A DNA stretch of 64,000 nucleotides from Trichomonas vaginalis G3 (taxonomy: Eukaryota > Parabasalia > Trichomonadida > Trichomonadidae), in assembly GCF_026262505.1 (NCBI RefSeq), contig NC_067204.1:7163797-7227796 (forward strand). Reading direction: 5' to 3'. This document shows positions 32,668 through 44,116 of the stretch, piece after piece. The stretch's first letter is position 1. Every line of letters starts with the position of its first letter. The notes beneath the pieces were generated by a model. It made no database searches. It was not told the origin of the DNA and saw only the letters and a list, made by a program, of their open reading frames with translations. The position numbers and the translations under genes were made by a program.

Positions 32668-33418
32668 GGCAAGGTCCTTCCGAAGTCTCTCATTCGATGA
32701 GAGATTTCGGAAGAATCTTGCCTTAAAGTACTCCAACTCTTGTTCTTTTGTTCCTAAATAGTGAGAAAAGTTATTTGACTACTTAAGGTAGAGATTATCC
32801 GAGGTCCCTCATTTGATGAGAGGCCTCGGATAATCTCTGCCTTAAAATTGTACACTTGTAGTCCATGAGAGTGTAAGTATACATTGATAGGACAGCTTTC
32901 TTCTGAAGTCTTAGATTTGATGAGAACCTCAGAAGAAAACTGTCCTATTTTATAGTAAAAGGAGTTTCAGGAGCTCCAAAGCTCCCTTTCGTAAGGATTA
33001 GGAGCTTTGGAGCTCCTGGTTCGTAGATGTGTTTCGCATCTTTCATCAGCAAAGGACATTTACCATCTGGGACTCTGTTGATGGAGACTCAGGAGCTCCA
33101 AAGCTCCTTTAGTAAGGATTAGAAGCTTTGAAGCTCCTGGTTCGTAGACGTGTTTCGCATCTTTCATCAGAAGAGGCCCAAATGGTAAATAGCCTCTGCT
33201 GATGAGCTTCAGGAGCTCCAAGGCTCCCTCTCGTAACGATTAGGAGCTTTGTAGCTCCTGAAGGTAAGGTAGGATTGCTCTGATCTCTAATCAGTAGATG
33301 CCATGCCTCATTATGAACTCTACTGACAAGAGATCAAGAGCTCCAAGGACTCCTTTTTAGTTAGTGACGTTCTCACCATTTAGTAGGATTGCTGATCCTA
33401 CTAATGAAGTGATCACTT
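32668..33418. repeat. Array of about ten stem-loops
   Basis: Hairpins at 32668-32722, 32783-32845, 32887-32948, 32968-33018, 33090-33139, 33165-33204, 33207-33263, 33282-33335, 33381-33403 and 33407-33418. The first three have loops related to TCATTYGATGAGA. The fourth, fifth and seventh are one family with CAGGAGCTCCAAAGCTCC arms and a GTAAGGATTAG loop. Arms are 12-27 bp with few mismatches. Mismatches and duplicates suggest an evolving structured element, not simple palindromic DNA. Confidence 0.85.
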
Positions 33419-33530
33419 AGTATACGTTTTGAATAAATTGAATTTTTTTTAGAATTTAGTATTTTTTATAGACATCACATGTATATTATAAATACATAAA
33501 TATATTCTTTAATTCAAAAAATTCAATTCG

Positions 33531-33617
33531 GTTTTGGGATGGGTATCCCAGCCCCAAGTATTCAATTTTATTCAATTTTTTAAGAATTTTGGGTTGGGAT
33601 GCCCAGACCAAAACAAG
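33531..33617. repeat. Inverted repeat with about 25-bp arms
   Basis: GTTTTGGGATGGGTATCCCA with GCCCCAA pairs with the complement of TTGGGTTGGGATGCCCAGAC with CAAAAC, around an AT-rich loop. Several compensating G-T type differences. Stands out by its GC content. Confidence 0.7.
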
Positions 33618-33994
33618 CTTTATATTTTGATGTGTAGATACGTATGTGTGCATCATTGTTGTGTTATATATTATGTTTTTAATGAAAAAAAATCTGATTC
33701 AAAAAAAATTATCACTAATTAGTTGATAATATAAAGAAAAAATAGATAAATTGTATGTTTTGAGAGTATTTATCCACATTCACTCATATGAATTTCATTA
33801 AATAGTGTCTTTTTACTCCCAAATTTATTTTGAATTATTGAAATCAAAGAAAAAAAAATCAGAAAAATTTCTCGAAATTTTTATTTTCAAAAAAAATTTG
33901 GATTTTATATTGAAAACTGACACTGGGAGGACGATAGGGCTGGGATTGGAGATACCCCGCTCACTTGGGAAAAATACGGATCTATACACAGTAT

Positions 33995-34141
33995 AAGTAC
34001 CTCAGATGAGGAAAAAAGTCTTCAATCAGTATCTGATTGAAAAAGAAAGTCTCCAAAGATCATCTCAAGTAGTCTTTTAAGACTTTATTCTTCATTTGGG
34101 ATATAACACCTGTACAAGTATCTCAGATGAGGAAAAAAGTC
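33995..34141. repeat. Direct repeat pair with small palindromes
   Basis: AGTACCTCAGATGAGGAAAA and AGTATCTCAGATGAGGAAAA (each continuing AAGTC) are 121 bp apart. CCTCAGATGAGG, AATCAGTATCTGATT and GTCTTTTAAGAC between them can pair. Beyond it, to 34784, I see only AT-rich DNA with one hairpin GGATTTGAC...GTCAAATCC (34362-34389). Confidence 0.6.
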
Positions 34142-34565
34142 AACAATTCAGATCTTAAATATAGAAGTTTTTTTTTTTCAAAAAATATAATGAATTTATG
34201 CTAGTATATGTCCTTTTGTAGTACATACAAATCATAAATATCATACATTTCTATATGAATCACTTTAAATTAAATTCGGGTTTTACATAGGGTGCAAAAA
34301 TGTGCAAAAACGATTATTTAAAATTGAATTTGCACATTTTTTGTGTATTTGAAAAATTTTGGATTTGACCATTATTAAAAGTCAAATCCACTAATAAAGA
34401 GTAGCAACATTTGCATATGCAAAAAATATAAAAGAAAAATCCATTCATTATTGAATACTTTACACGGATTGATTTTTAAATGCAAAAATAATGCACAGGT
34501 TGAATTATTTGCACTTGTAGGAAAAACCTTAACATACCCATCAATTTTTTTGTGCAAATTTTAAT

Positions 34566-34705
34566 GAATTTCTGCAATGAAATCGTTTATCTTAAGAAAT
34601 TCCTGAAACCGATTTTAATAAACAATTAGATTTCTTGGCATAATCATATATGGGATGAGTGTTAATTCAATTTTAATGCATAACCAATAAATCATGTTTT
34701 AAGCG
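34566..34705. repeat. Conserved spacer element 1 (inverted repeat)
   Basis: Matches 35870-36010: ATCGTTTAT...CCTGAAACCGAT...ATAAACAAT, then CATATATGGGATGAGTGTTA. It lies 3' of cassette C; the related copy lies 3' of cassette A1. Confidence 0.65.
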
Positions 34706-34784
34706 AGAATTGAATTTGAACTAAGACTCACTTTTTACACATAAATCAGGCATTATAAAATTTTAAAATAATTGACTATAATGT

Positions 34785-35723
34785 TTATGATTCTACAATA
34801 ATAACTATAGAATAGCTAAAAATTCGCATGGAAAATTGTTGAGAACAACTCCCCAAATATGTTTCGAATTGAGTAATTCGTATGTAGCCATTTCCTTCAT
34901 GGCCAGTTTCGGTGCCGCCATGTGGACTTGGCATAGATGTTTTGCCATCAATCATCAATCCATCGGTGAATTTATAACCGCTGTAATGAATTGATGGATC
35001 GATTGAATTAGAAAATTTTATGTCACTTTTTGTCGAGGAACTCAAAATAGCGATACAATCTTTATAACCGCTAATGAAGGAGCTTCCCCCTCCACCACCG
35101 GCATAATGCGGTATATCAGAGTTTCCACCGCCAAAATATCCACCGCCGCCACCGCCATTCCCATCATTATCACCTAAGGATTCTCTTCTATTTGGATCTC
35201 CAGCTCCAAATCCAAAAGTGCCAGCATGACCTTTTCCAGGTCCTCCTGATGTCTGGTTGGCACCAATTCCGTGCTCATATGTGCTGTTAAATCCAAACAA
35301 TCCGCCTCCAGCACCACCAAGATCGTAATAATATGTGCCATCTATGAGGACACCATCAGAAGATCCTGCACCGGCAGCAACGATTATTCGGCTTTTCAAG
35401 CCGTTGAAGTCTCCATAATCGCCTGGTTCGAGGCGAATATCAGACGATCCGTCACCAGAAATCTGGCCAGGACCTCCACCTCCATAGGATGGCAATATTG
35501 CGTTATGATAAAATTGAGATCCGACATGAAGATATAACTTTATAGATTTATCAAATTTGATATAGCCTTTGACGTATGCGCCGTTGGCTCCAGATATTTC
35601 GCCTGATGCACCCCATAATTCAAACAAATATTTTCCAGGTTGGAGGAGAATTTCATAAGGTTCTGAATGTGTTGCATTAATTCCTCGATAATCATATAGA
35701 GCAGTTAAGTTTTTCGTTTGAAC
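34785..35723 (-). CDS. Glycine-rich (ALK/LTK-type) cassette C
   Basis: Open for 312 codons from GTT at 35723 to a stop at 34785. The protein starts VQTKNLTALYDYRGINATHS, then YLFELWGASGE, GGGGPGQISGDGSSDIRLEP, RIIVAAGAGSSDG, GGGGGGYFGGGNSDIPHYAG, GGGGSSFISGYKDC and GNGYIRITQFET, the pattern of the ALK/LTK glycine-rich domain, common in trichomonad surface proteins. There is no ATG before the domain and a stop codon lies just upstream of the GTT. Ends with a short hydrophobic tail (SMRIFSYSIVIIVES). It is diverged from the array copies, and not part of the tandem repeat. Either a second exon, a silent cassette or a gene that lost its start. Confidence 0.6.
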   Translation of the reverse strand, partial: VQTKNLTALYDYRGINATHSEPYEILLQPGKYLFELWGASGEISGANGAYVKGYIKFDKSIKLYLHVGSQFYHNAILPSYGGGGPGQISGDGSSDIRLEPGDYGDFNGLKSRIIVAAGAGSSDGVLIDGTYYYDLGGAGGGLFGFNSTYEHGIGANQTSGGPGKGHAGTFGFGAGDPNRRESLGDNDGNGGGGGGYFGGGNSDIPHYAGGGGGSSFISGYKDCIAILSSSTKSDIKFSNSIDPSIHYSGYKFTDGLMIDGKTSMPSPHGGTETGHEGNGYIRITQFETYLGSCSQQFSMRIFSYSIVIIVES

Positions 35724-35765
35724 TTATATACTATTAGAATTACTTATTTGTTAAAAATACATATA

Positions 35766-35793
35766 AAAAGTGTCAAATAAAATTAACCTTATT
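35766..35793 (-). promoter_or_regulatory. Conserved upstream block of glycine-rich cassettes
   Basis: On the minus strand GGTTAATTTTATTTGACACT then TTTT lies 45-70 bp before the cassette. The same block precedes A cassettes (e.g. 37141-37168, GGTTAATTTTATTGAGCACT) and B cassettes (e.g. 38199-38226, GTTAATTTCATTTGTCACTT), while the DNA on either side has diverged. Conservation suggests a promoter or splicing element. Confidence 0.4.
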
Positions 35794-35869
35794 GAAAAAA
35801 TTAGTAGTATTCGGTCTCATCATCTCAATAATTATGAACTATATTATTGAAAATGTATCAATAACAGAA

Positions 35870-36010
35870 TTTCTTCGATGAAATCGTTTATCTTTAGATA
35901 TTCCTGAAACCGATAATAATAAACGATTATATATTTCATCGCGCAAACATATATGGTATGAGTATTAATTCAATTTTAATATGTAAGTAATAAATCAATT
36001 TTTATGTGAA
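35870..36010. repeat. Conserved spacer element 2 (inverted repeat)
   Basis: ATCGTTTATCTTTAGATATT, then CCTGAAACCGAT and ATAAACGAT; the outer words form a perfect 9-bp stem. Second copy of the element at 34566-34705. Confidence 0.65.
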
Positions 36011-36159
36011 ATTATCATTATAGAGTCAATCTTGTAAAATAAAAATTAAAATTTCAATTCTATTACTGATAACATCAGGCATCTAATATCCAAAAATAAA
36101 AAAGTTATCAGTAATAGAGCATCAAAATATTCAATCATCAAAATAATTGACATTGCAGT

Positions 36160-37098
36160 TTATGATTCAATGATAAGAAATATAAAGTAGTTAAAGAACT
36201 TTATCGCATATGATTGAGAACAACTCACATAATTTGTTTCAAATTGTGTGATTCGTATGTAGCCATTCCCTGAATGGCCAACCTCAGTGCCACCATGTGG
36301 ACTTGGCATAGATGTTTTACCATCAATCATTACTGCGTCTGTGAACTTATAACCGCTGTAGTGAATTGATGGATCAAATGAATTAGAAAATTTAATGTCA
36401 CTTTTCGTTGAAGAATTCAGAATGGCAATACAATCTTTATAACCGCTAATGAAGGAGCTTCCCCCTCCACCGCCACAATGTTGAGGTATTTCGGAGTTTC
36501 CACCTCCGAAATACCCACCACCACCGCCAGCATTCCCATCATTATCTCCTGAGGATTCTATTCTATTTGGATTTCCAGCTCCAAATCCAAAAGTGCCGGC
36601 AAGACCTTTTCCGGGTCCTCCTGATATCTGAGTGGCGCCAAGACCATGCTCATATGTGCTGTTAAATCCAAGTAGCCCGCCTCCAGCACCACCAGCATCC
36701 TCATAAAATGCATTTCCAATGAGTGTACCATCCTGAGACCCTGCACCAGCAGCAACGATTATTCGACTTTTCAAACCGTTGAAATCTCCAAAATCGCCTG
36801 GTTCAAGGCGTATATCAGATGATCCGCCGCCAGAAAATTGGCCTGGACCTCCGCCACCATAAGACGGAAGAGTTGCACCAGAATAATATTTAGATCCGAC
36901 ATGAAGATATAATTTTATAGATTTATCAAATTTAATATACCCTTTGACGTATGCACCGTTCGATCCAGTTCCTATGCCTGAAGCACCCCATAATTCAAAC
37001 AAATATTTTCCGGATTGGAGAAGAATTTCATAAGGCTCCGAATGCGTTGCATTAATTCCTCGATAATCATACAGAGCAGTTAAATTTTTCGTTTTAAC
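36160..37098 (-). CDS. Glycine-rich cassette A1
   Basis: 312 codons open from GTT 37098 (VKTKNLTALYDYRGINATHS) to the stop at 36160. Domain order as in cassette C: LFELWGASG, GGGGPGQFSGGGSSDIRLEP, AGAGSQDG, GGAGGGLLGFNSTYEHG, GGGGGYFGGGNSEI, GGGGGSSFISGYKD, IRITQFET, then four residues with a Cys (SCSQ) and a hydrophobic tail that differs from the other A copies (AIKFFNYFIFLIIES). No ATG precedes the domain. It is the edge copy of the array, and its own tail shows that it has escaped homogenisation there. Confidence 0.6.
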   Translation of the reverse strand, partial: VKTKNLTALYDYRGINATHSEPYEILLQSGKYLFELWGASGIGTGSNGAYVKGYIKFDKSIKLYLHVGSKYYSGATLPSYGGGGPGQFSGGGSSDIRLEPGDFGDFNGLKSRIIVAAGAGSQDGTLIGNAFYEDAGGAGGGLLGFNSTYEHGLGATQISGGPGKGLAGTFGFGAGNPNRIESSGDNDGNAGGGGGYFGGGNSEIPQHCGGGGGSSFISGYKDCIAILNSSTKSDIKFSNSFDPSIHYSGYKFTDAVMIDGKTSMPSPHGGTEVGHSGNGYIRITQFETNYVSCSQSYAIKFFNYFIFLIIES

Positions 37099-37280
37099 TT
37101 AGAATCAATTTAGAAAACCTTTTTTATCAAAAGCTAAGACGAAAAGTGCTCAATAAAATTAACCTTATTGTATCATCTCAACAGAATTATTGAAAGGACA
37201 TCAATAACAAAGTTCTGATATAATATCCATGAATCATGTTATCATCAGTAAAACTACAGACAGTATTTCATTTTTCGAAT

Positions 37281-38157
37281 TTATCGAAAGTGTTGAAGAT
37301 ATAAATAACTAAAGATATTCATAGAATACTTTTGAGAACAACTCACAAAATTTGTTTCAAATTGAGTAATTCGTATGTAGCCATTTCCTTCATGGCCAGT
37401 TTCGGTGCCGCCATGTGGACTTGGCATAGATGTTTTGCCATCAATCATCAATCCATCGGTGAATTTATAACCGCTGTAATGAATTGATGGATCGATTGAA
37501 TTAGAAAATTTTATGTCACTTTTTGTCGAGGAACTCAAAATAGCGATACAACCTTTATAACCGCTAATGAAGGAGCTCCCCCTCAACCGCCGTAGTAATT
37601 GGGTAATTCGGAGTTTCCATCTCCAAAATATCCGCCACCGCCATTTCCGTCATTTTCACGATAGTTTCCTAATCTATTTGGATTTCCAGCTCCAAAACCA
37701 AAAGTGCCAGCAAGACCTTTCCAGGTCCTCACGATGTCTGATTAGCGCCAAGACAATGCTCAGATGAGCTGTTGAATCCAAACAGCCCATCACCAACACC
37801 TGCACCAGCAGCAACGATTATTCGACTTTTCAAACCGTTGAAATCTCCAAAATCGCCTGGTTCAAGACGGATGACGGATGATCCGCCACCAGAAAATTGG
37901 CCTGGACCTCCGCCGCCATAAGATGGAAGTTTTGCACCAGTATAATATTGAGATCCGACATGAAGATATAAATTTATAGGTTTCTCAAATTTAATATATC
38001 CTCTCACGTAAGCTCCGTTAGCTGCAGTTCCACCACCAGATACGTCCCATAATTCAAACAAATATTTTCCTGGCCGAAAGAAAATTTCATAAGGCTCTGA
38101 ATGTGTTGCATTAATACCTCGATAATCATATAGAAAAGTTAAATTTTTCGTTTGAAC
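37281..38157 (-). pseudogene. Glycine-rich cassette B1, broken
   Basis: Related to A but with its own features: N-terminal VQTKNLTFLYDYRGINATHS, FELWDVSGGGTAANGAYVRG, and a shorter central part without the FYEDAGGAGGG stretch. At least two frame breaks, near 37580 (a CCCCC run in place of the A arrangement) and near 37725, leave two open parts (37281-37586, 37729-38157). All B copies share them, so B was dead before the array expanded. Confidence 0.75.
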
Positions 38158-38438
38158 CTATCTATATTTAAAACTACTTTCTTGTCAGAATCAATTATGA
38201 AAAGTGACAAATGAAATTAACTTAATTGCTCTCTGGAAATATTGAGAGTACTTGCCAATATAAGATAACGTAAACTATATAAATCTGAACAAGAATATTG
38301 AAAGGGCATCAATAATAGTTCTAAATCATTTATTCTGTTTATCAATCAATATATTTTATGCATCTAATTCAAAGCTTAAATAATCATCTATAAGTTCACA
38401 TACAAATATTCAAATGTCAAATTTATTGAAAGTGTTGT

Positions 38439-39376
38439 TTATGATTCAATGATAAGAAGTATAAAATAACTAAAGATATTCATAGAATACTTTTGAGAAC
38501 AACTCACATAATTTGTTTCAAATTGGGTAATTCGTATGTAGCCATTCCCTGAATGGCCAACCTCAGTGCCACCATGTGGACTTGGCATAGATGTTTTACC
38601 ATCAATCATTACTGCGTCTGTGAACTTATAACCGCTGTAGTGAATTGATGGATCAAATGAATTAGAAAATTTAATGTCACTTTTCGTTGAAGAATTCAGA
38701 ATGGCAATACAATCTTTATAACCGCTAATGAAGGAGCTTCCCCCTCCACCGCCACAATGTTGAGGTATTTCGGAGTTTCCACCTCCGAAATACCCACCAC
38801 CACCGCCAGCATTCCCATCATTATCTCCTGAGGATTCTATTCTATTTGGATTTCCAGCTCCAAATCCAAAAGTGCCGGCAAGACCTTTTCCGGTCCTCCT
38901 GATATCTGAGTGGCGCCAAGACCATGCTCATATGTGCTGTTAAATCCAAGTAGCCCGCCTCCAGCACCACCAGCATCCTCATAAAATGCATTTCCAATGA
39001 GTGTACCATCCTGAGACCCTGCACCAGCAGCAACGATTATTCGACTTTTCAAACCGTTGAAATCTCCAAAATCGCCTGGTTCAAGGCGTATATCAGATGA
39101 TCCGCCGCCAGAAAATTGGCCTGGACCTCCGCCACCATAAGACGGAAGAGTTGCACCAGAATAATATTTAGATCCGACATGAAGATATAATTTTATAGAT
39201 TTATCAAATTTAATATACCCTTTGACGTATGCACCGTTCGATCCAGTTCCTATGCCTGAAGCACCCCATAATTCAAACAAATATTTTCCGGATTGGAGAA
39301 GAATTTCATAAGGCTCCGAATGCGTTGCATTAATTCCTCGATAATCATACAGAGCAGTTAAATTTTTCGTTTTAAC
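38439..39376 (-). pseudogene. Glycine-rich cassette A2
   Basis: Identical to the other array A copies except one G missing in a GGG run near 38893, which shifts the frame in the middle. As a single homopolymer change in one of many identical copies it may be a sequencing error. Confidence 0.6.
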
Positions 39377-39558
39377 TTAGAATCAATTTAGAAAACCTTT
39401 TTTATCAAAAGCTAAGACGAAAAGTGCTCAATAAAATTAACCTTATTGTATCATCTCAACAGAATTATTGAAAGGACATCAATAACAAAGTTCTGATATA
39501 ATATCCATGAATCATGTTATCATCAGTAAAACTACAGACAGTATTTCATTTTTCGAAT

Positions 39559-40435
39559 TTATCGAAAGTGTTGAAGATATAAATAACTAAAGATATTCAT
39601 AGAATACTTTTGAGAACAACTCACAAAATTTGTTTCAAATTGAGTAATTCGTATGTAGCCATTTCCTTCATGGCCAGTTTCGGTGCCGCCATGTGGACTT
39701 GGCATAGATGTTTTGCCATCAATCATCAATCCATCGGTGAATTTATAACCGCTGTAATGAATTGATGGATCGATTGAATTAGAAAATTTTATGTCACTTT
39801 TTGTCGAGGAACTCAAAATAGCGATACAACCTTTATAACCGCTAATGAAGGAGCTCCCCCTCAACCGCCGTAGTAATTGGGTAATTCGGAGTTTCCATCT
39901 CCAAAATATCCGCCACCGCCATTTCCGTCATTTTCACGATAGTTTCCTAATCTATTTGGATTTCCAGCTCCAAAACCAAAAGTGCCAGCAAGACCTTTCC
40001 AGGTCCTCACGATGTCTGATTAGCGCCAAGACAATGCTCAGATGAGCTGTTGAATCCAAACAGCCCATCACCAACACCTGCACCAGCAGCAACGATTATT
40101 CGACTTTTCAAACCGTTGAAATCTCCAAAATCGCCTGGTTCAAGACGGATGACGGATGATCCGCCACCAGAAAATTGGCCTGGACCTCCGCCGCCATAAG
40201 ATGGAAGTTTTGCACCAGTATAATATTGAGATCCGACATGAAGATATAAATTTATAGGTTTCTCAAATTTAATATATCCTCTCACGTAAGCTCCGTTAGC
40301 TGCAGTTCCACCACCAGATACGTCCCATAATTCAAACAAATATTTTCCTGGCCGAAAGAAAATTTCATAAGGCTCTGAATGTGTTGCATTAATACCTCGA
40401 TAATCATATAGAAAAGTTAAATTTTTCGTTTGAAC
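39559..40435 (-). pseudogene. Glycine-rich cassette B2, broken
   Basis: Same sequence and same breaks as B1. Confidence 0.75.
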
Positions 40436-40716
40436 CTATCTATATTTAAAACTACTTTCTTGTCAGAATCAATTATGAAAAGTGACAAATGAAATTAACT
40501 TAATTGCTCTCTGGAAATATTGAGAGTACTTGCCAATATAAGATAACGTAAACTATATAAATCTGAACAAGAATATTGAAAGGGCATCAATAATAGTTCT
40601 AAATCATTTATTCTGTTTATCAATCAATATATTTTATGCATCTAATTCAAAGCTTAAATAATCATCTATAAGTTCACATACAAATATTCAAATGTCAAAT
40701 TTATTGAAAGTGTTGT

Positions 40717-41655
40717 TTATGATTCAATGATAAGAAGTATAAAATAACTAAAGATATTCATAGAATACTTTTGAGAACAACTCACATAATTTGTTTCAAA
40801 TTGGGTAATTCGTATGTAGCCATTCCCTGAATGGCCAACCTCAGTGCCACCATGTGGACTTGGCATAGATGTTTTACCATCAATCATTACTGCGTCTGTG
40901 AACTTATAACCGCTGTAGTGAATTGATGGATCAAATGAATTAGAAAATTTAATGTCACTTTTCGTTGAAGAATTCAGAATGGCAATACAATCTTTATAAC
41001 CGCTAATGAAGGAGCTTCCCCCTCCACCGCCACAATGTTGAGGTATTTCGGAGTTTCCACCTCCGAAATACCCACCACCACCGCCAGCATTCCCATCATT
41101 ATCTCCTGAGGATTCTATTCTATTTGGATTTCCAGCTCCAAATCCAAAAGTGCCGGCAAGACCTTTTCCGGGTCCTCCTGATATCTGAGTGGCGCCAAGA
41201 CCATGCTCATATGTGCTGTTAAATCCAAGTAGCCCGCCTCCAGCACCACCAGCATCCTCATAAAATGCATTTCCAATGAGTGTACCATCCTGAGACCCTG
41301 CACCAGCAGCAACGATTATTCGACTTTTCAAACCGTTGAAATCTCCAAAATCGCCTGGTTCAAGGCGTATATCAGATGATCCGCCGCCAGAAAATTGGCC
41401 TGGACCTCCGCCACCATAAGACGGAAGAGTTGCACCAGAATAATATTTAGATCCGACATGAAGATATAATTTTATAGATTTATCAAATTTAATATACCCT
41501 TTGACGTATGCACCGTTCGATCCAGTTCCTATGCCTGAAGCACCCCATAATTCAAACAAATATTTTCCGGATTGGAGAAGAATTTCATAAGGCTCCGAAT
41601 GCGTTGCATTAATTCCTCGATAATCATACAGAGCAGTTAAATTTTTCGTTTTAAC
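40717..41655 (-). CDS. Glycine-rich cassette A3
   Basis: 312 codons open without ATG start. Typical array form: the tail after SCSQ is KYSMNIFSYFILLIIES, a short hydrophobic stretch that could anchor in a membrane or be non-coding read-on. Confidence 0.6.
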   Translation of the reverse strand, partial: VKTKNLTALYDYRGINATHSEPYEILLQSGKYLFELWGASGIGTGSNGAYVKGYIKFDKSIKLYLHVGSKYYSGATLPSYGGGGPGQFSGGGSSDIRLEPGDFGDFNGLKSRIIVAAGAGSQDGTLIGNAFYEDAGGAGGGLLGFNSTYEHGLGATQISGGPGKGLAGTFGFGAGNPNRIESSGDNDGNAGGGGGYFGGGNSEIPQHCGGGGGSSFISGYKDCIAILNSSTKSDIKFSNSFDPSIHYSGYKFTDAVMIDGKTSMPSPHGGTEVGHSGNGYIRITQFETNYVSCSQKYSMNIFSYFILLIIES

Positions 41656-41837
41656 TTAGAATCAATTTAGAAAACCTTTTTTATCAAAAGCTAAGACGAA
41701 AAGTGCTCAATAAAATTAACCTTATTGTATCATCTCAACAGAATTATTGAAAGGACATCAATAACAAAGTTCTGATATAATATCCATGAATCATGTTATC
41801 ATCAGTAAAACTACAGACAGTATTTCATTTTTCGAAT

Positions 41838-42714
41838 TTATCGAAAGTGTTGAAGATATAAATAACTAAAGATATTCATAGAATACTTTTGAGAACAACT
41901 CACAAAATTTGTTTCAAATTGAGTAATTCGTATGTAGCCATTTCCTTCATGGCCAGTTTCGGTGCCGCCATGTGGACTTGGCATAGATGTTTTGCCATCA
42001 ATCATCAATCCATCGGTGAATTTATAACCGCTGTAATGAATTGATGGATCGATTGAATTAGAAAATTTTATGTCACTTTTTGTCGAGGAACTCAAAATAG
42101 CGATACAACCTTTATAACCGCTAATGAAGGAGCTCCCCCTCAACCGCCGTAGTAATTGGGTAATTCGGAGTTTCCATCTCCAAAATATCCGCCACCGCCA
42201 TTTCCGTCATTTTCACGATAGTTTCCTAATCTATTTGGATTTCCAGCTCCAAAACCAAAAGTGCCAGCAAGACCTTTCCAGGTCCTCACGATGTCTGATT
42301 AGCGCCAAGACAATGCTCAGATGAGCTGTTGAATCCAAACAGCCCATCACCAACACCTGCACCAGCAGCAACGATTATTCGACTTTTCAAACCGTTGAAA
42401 TCTCCAAAATCGCCTGGTTCAAGACGGATGACGGATGATCCGCCACCAGAAAATTGGCCTGGACCTCCGCCGCCATAAGATGGAAGTTTTGCACCAGTAT
42501 AATATTGAGATCCGACATGAAGATATAAATTTATAGGTTTCTCAAATTTAATATATCCTCTCACGTAAGCTCCGTTAGCTGCAGTTCCACCACCAGATAC
42601 GTCCCATAATTCAAACAAATATTTTCCTGGCCGAAAGAAAATTTCATAAGGCTCTGAATGTGTTGCATTAATACCTCGATAATCATATAGAAAAGTTAAA
42701 TTTTTCGTTTGAAC
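41838..42714 (-). pseudogene. Glycine-rich cassette B3, broken
   Basis: Same as B1. Confidence 0.75.
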
Positions 42715-42995
42715 CTATCTATATTTAAAACTACTTTCTTGTCAGAATCAATTATGAAAAGTGACAAATGAAATTAACTTAATTGCTCTCTGGAAATATT
42801 GAGAGTACTTGCCAATATAAGATAACGTAAACTATATAAATCTGAACAAGAATATTGAAAGGGCATCAATAATAGTTCTAAATCATTTATTCTGTTTATC
42901 AATCAATATATTTTATGCATCTAATTCAAAGCTTAAATAATCATCTATAAGTTCACATACAAATATTCAAATGTCAAATTTATTGAAAGTGTTGT

Positions 42996-43934
42996 TTATG
43001 ATTCAATGATAAGAAGTATAAAATAACTAAAGATATTCATAGAATACTTTTGAGAACAACTCACATAATTTGTTTCAAATTGGGTAATTCGTATGTAGCC
43101 ATTCCCTGAATGGCCAACCTCAGTGCCACCATGTGGACTTGGCATAGATGTTTTACCATCAATCATTACTGCGTCTGTGAACTTATAACCGCTGTAGTGA
43201 ATTGATGGATCAAATGAATTAGAAAATTTAATGTCACTTTTCGTTGAAGAATTCAGAATGGCAATACAATCTTTATAACCGCTAATGAAGGAGCTTCCCC
43301 CTCCACCGCCACAATGTTGAGGTATTTCGGAGTTTCCACCTCCGAAATACCCACCACCACCGCCAGCATTCCCATCATTATCTCCTGAGGATTCTATTCT
43401 ATTTGGATTTCCAGCTCCAAATCCAAAAGTGCCGGCAAGACCTTTTCCGGGTCCTCCTGATATCTGAGTGGCGCCAAGACCATGCTCATATGTGCTGTTA
43501 AATCCAAGTAGCCCGCCTCCAGCACCACCAGCATCCTCATAAAATGCATTTCCAATGAGTGTACCATCCTGAGACCCTGCACCAGCAGCAACGATTATTC
43601 GACTTTTCAAACCGTTGAAATCTCCAAAATCGCCTGGTTCAAGGCGTATATCAGATGATCCGCCGCCAGAAAATTGGCCTGGACCTCCGCCACCATAAGA
43701 CGGAAGAGTTGCACCAGAATAATATTTAGATCCGACATGAAGATATAATTTTATAGATTTATCAAATTTAATATACCCTTTGACGTATGCACCGTTCGAT
43801 CCAGTTCCTATGCCTGAAGCACCCCATAATTCAAACAAATATTTTCCGGATTGGAGAAGAATTTCATAAGGCTCCGAATGCGTTGCATTAATTCCTCGAT
43901 AATCATACAGAGCAGTTAAATTTTTCGTTTTAAC
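42996..43934 (-). CDS. Glycine-rich cassette A4
   Basis: Open for 312 codons; identical in protein to A3. Confidence 0.6.
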   Translation of the reverse strand, partial: VKTKNLTALYDYRGINATHSEPYEILLQSGKYLFELWGASGIGTGSNGAYVKGYIKFDKSIKLYLHVGSKYYSGATLPSYGGGGPGQFSGGGSSDIRLEPGDFGDFNGLKSRIIVAAGAGSQDGTLIGNAFYEDAGGAGGGLLGFNSTYEHGLGATQISGGPGKGLAGTFGFGAGNPNRIESSGDNDGNAGGGGGYFGGGNSEIPQHCGGGGGSSFISGYKDCIAILNSSTKSDIKFSNSFDPSIHYSGYKFTDAVMIDGKTSMPSPHGGTEVGHSGNGYIRITQFETNYVSCSQKYSMNIFSYFILLIIES

Positions 43935-44116
43935 TTAGAATCAATTTAGAAAACCTTTTTTATCAAAAGCTAAGACGAAAAGTGCTCAATAAAATTAACC
44001 TTATTGTATCATCTCAACAGAATTATTGAAAGGACATCAATAACAAAGTTCTGATATAATATCCATGAATCATGTTATCATCAGTAAAACTACAGACAGT
44101 ATTTCATTTTTCGAAT

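Noticed and set aside
33534-33996. Two 60-residue plus-strand frames
   Set aside because: AT-rich low-complexity peptides, one overlapping an inverted repeat; no support.
34375-34557. 60-residue minus-strand frame
   Set aside because: No leader, no similarity, AT-rich intergenic DNA.
36558-36755. Minus-strand 65-residue frames (MLLVQGLRM type)
   Set aside because: Out-of-frame shadows inside each A cassette.
37567-37767. Plus-strand 66-residue frames (MKELPLNRR type) repeated through the array
   Set aside because: They are antisense shadows of the B cassette and recur only because the unit recurs.
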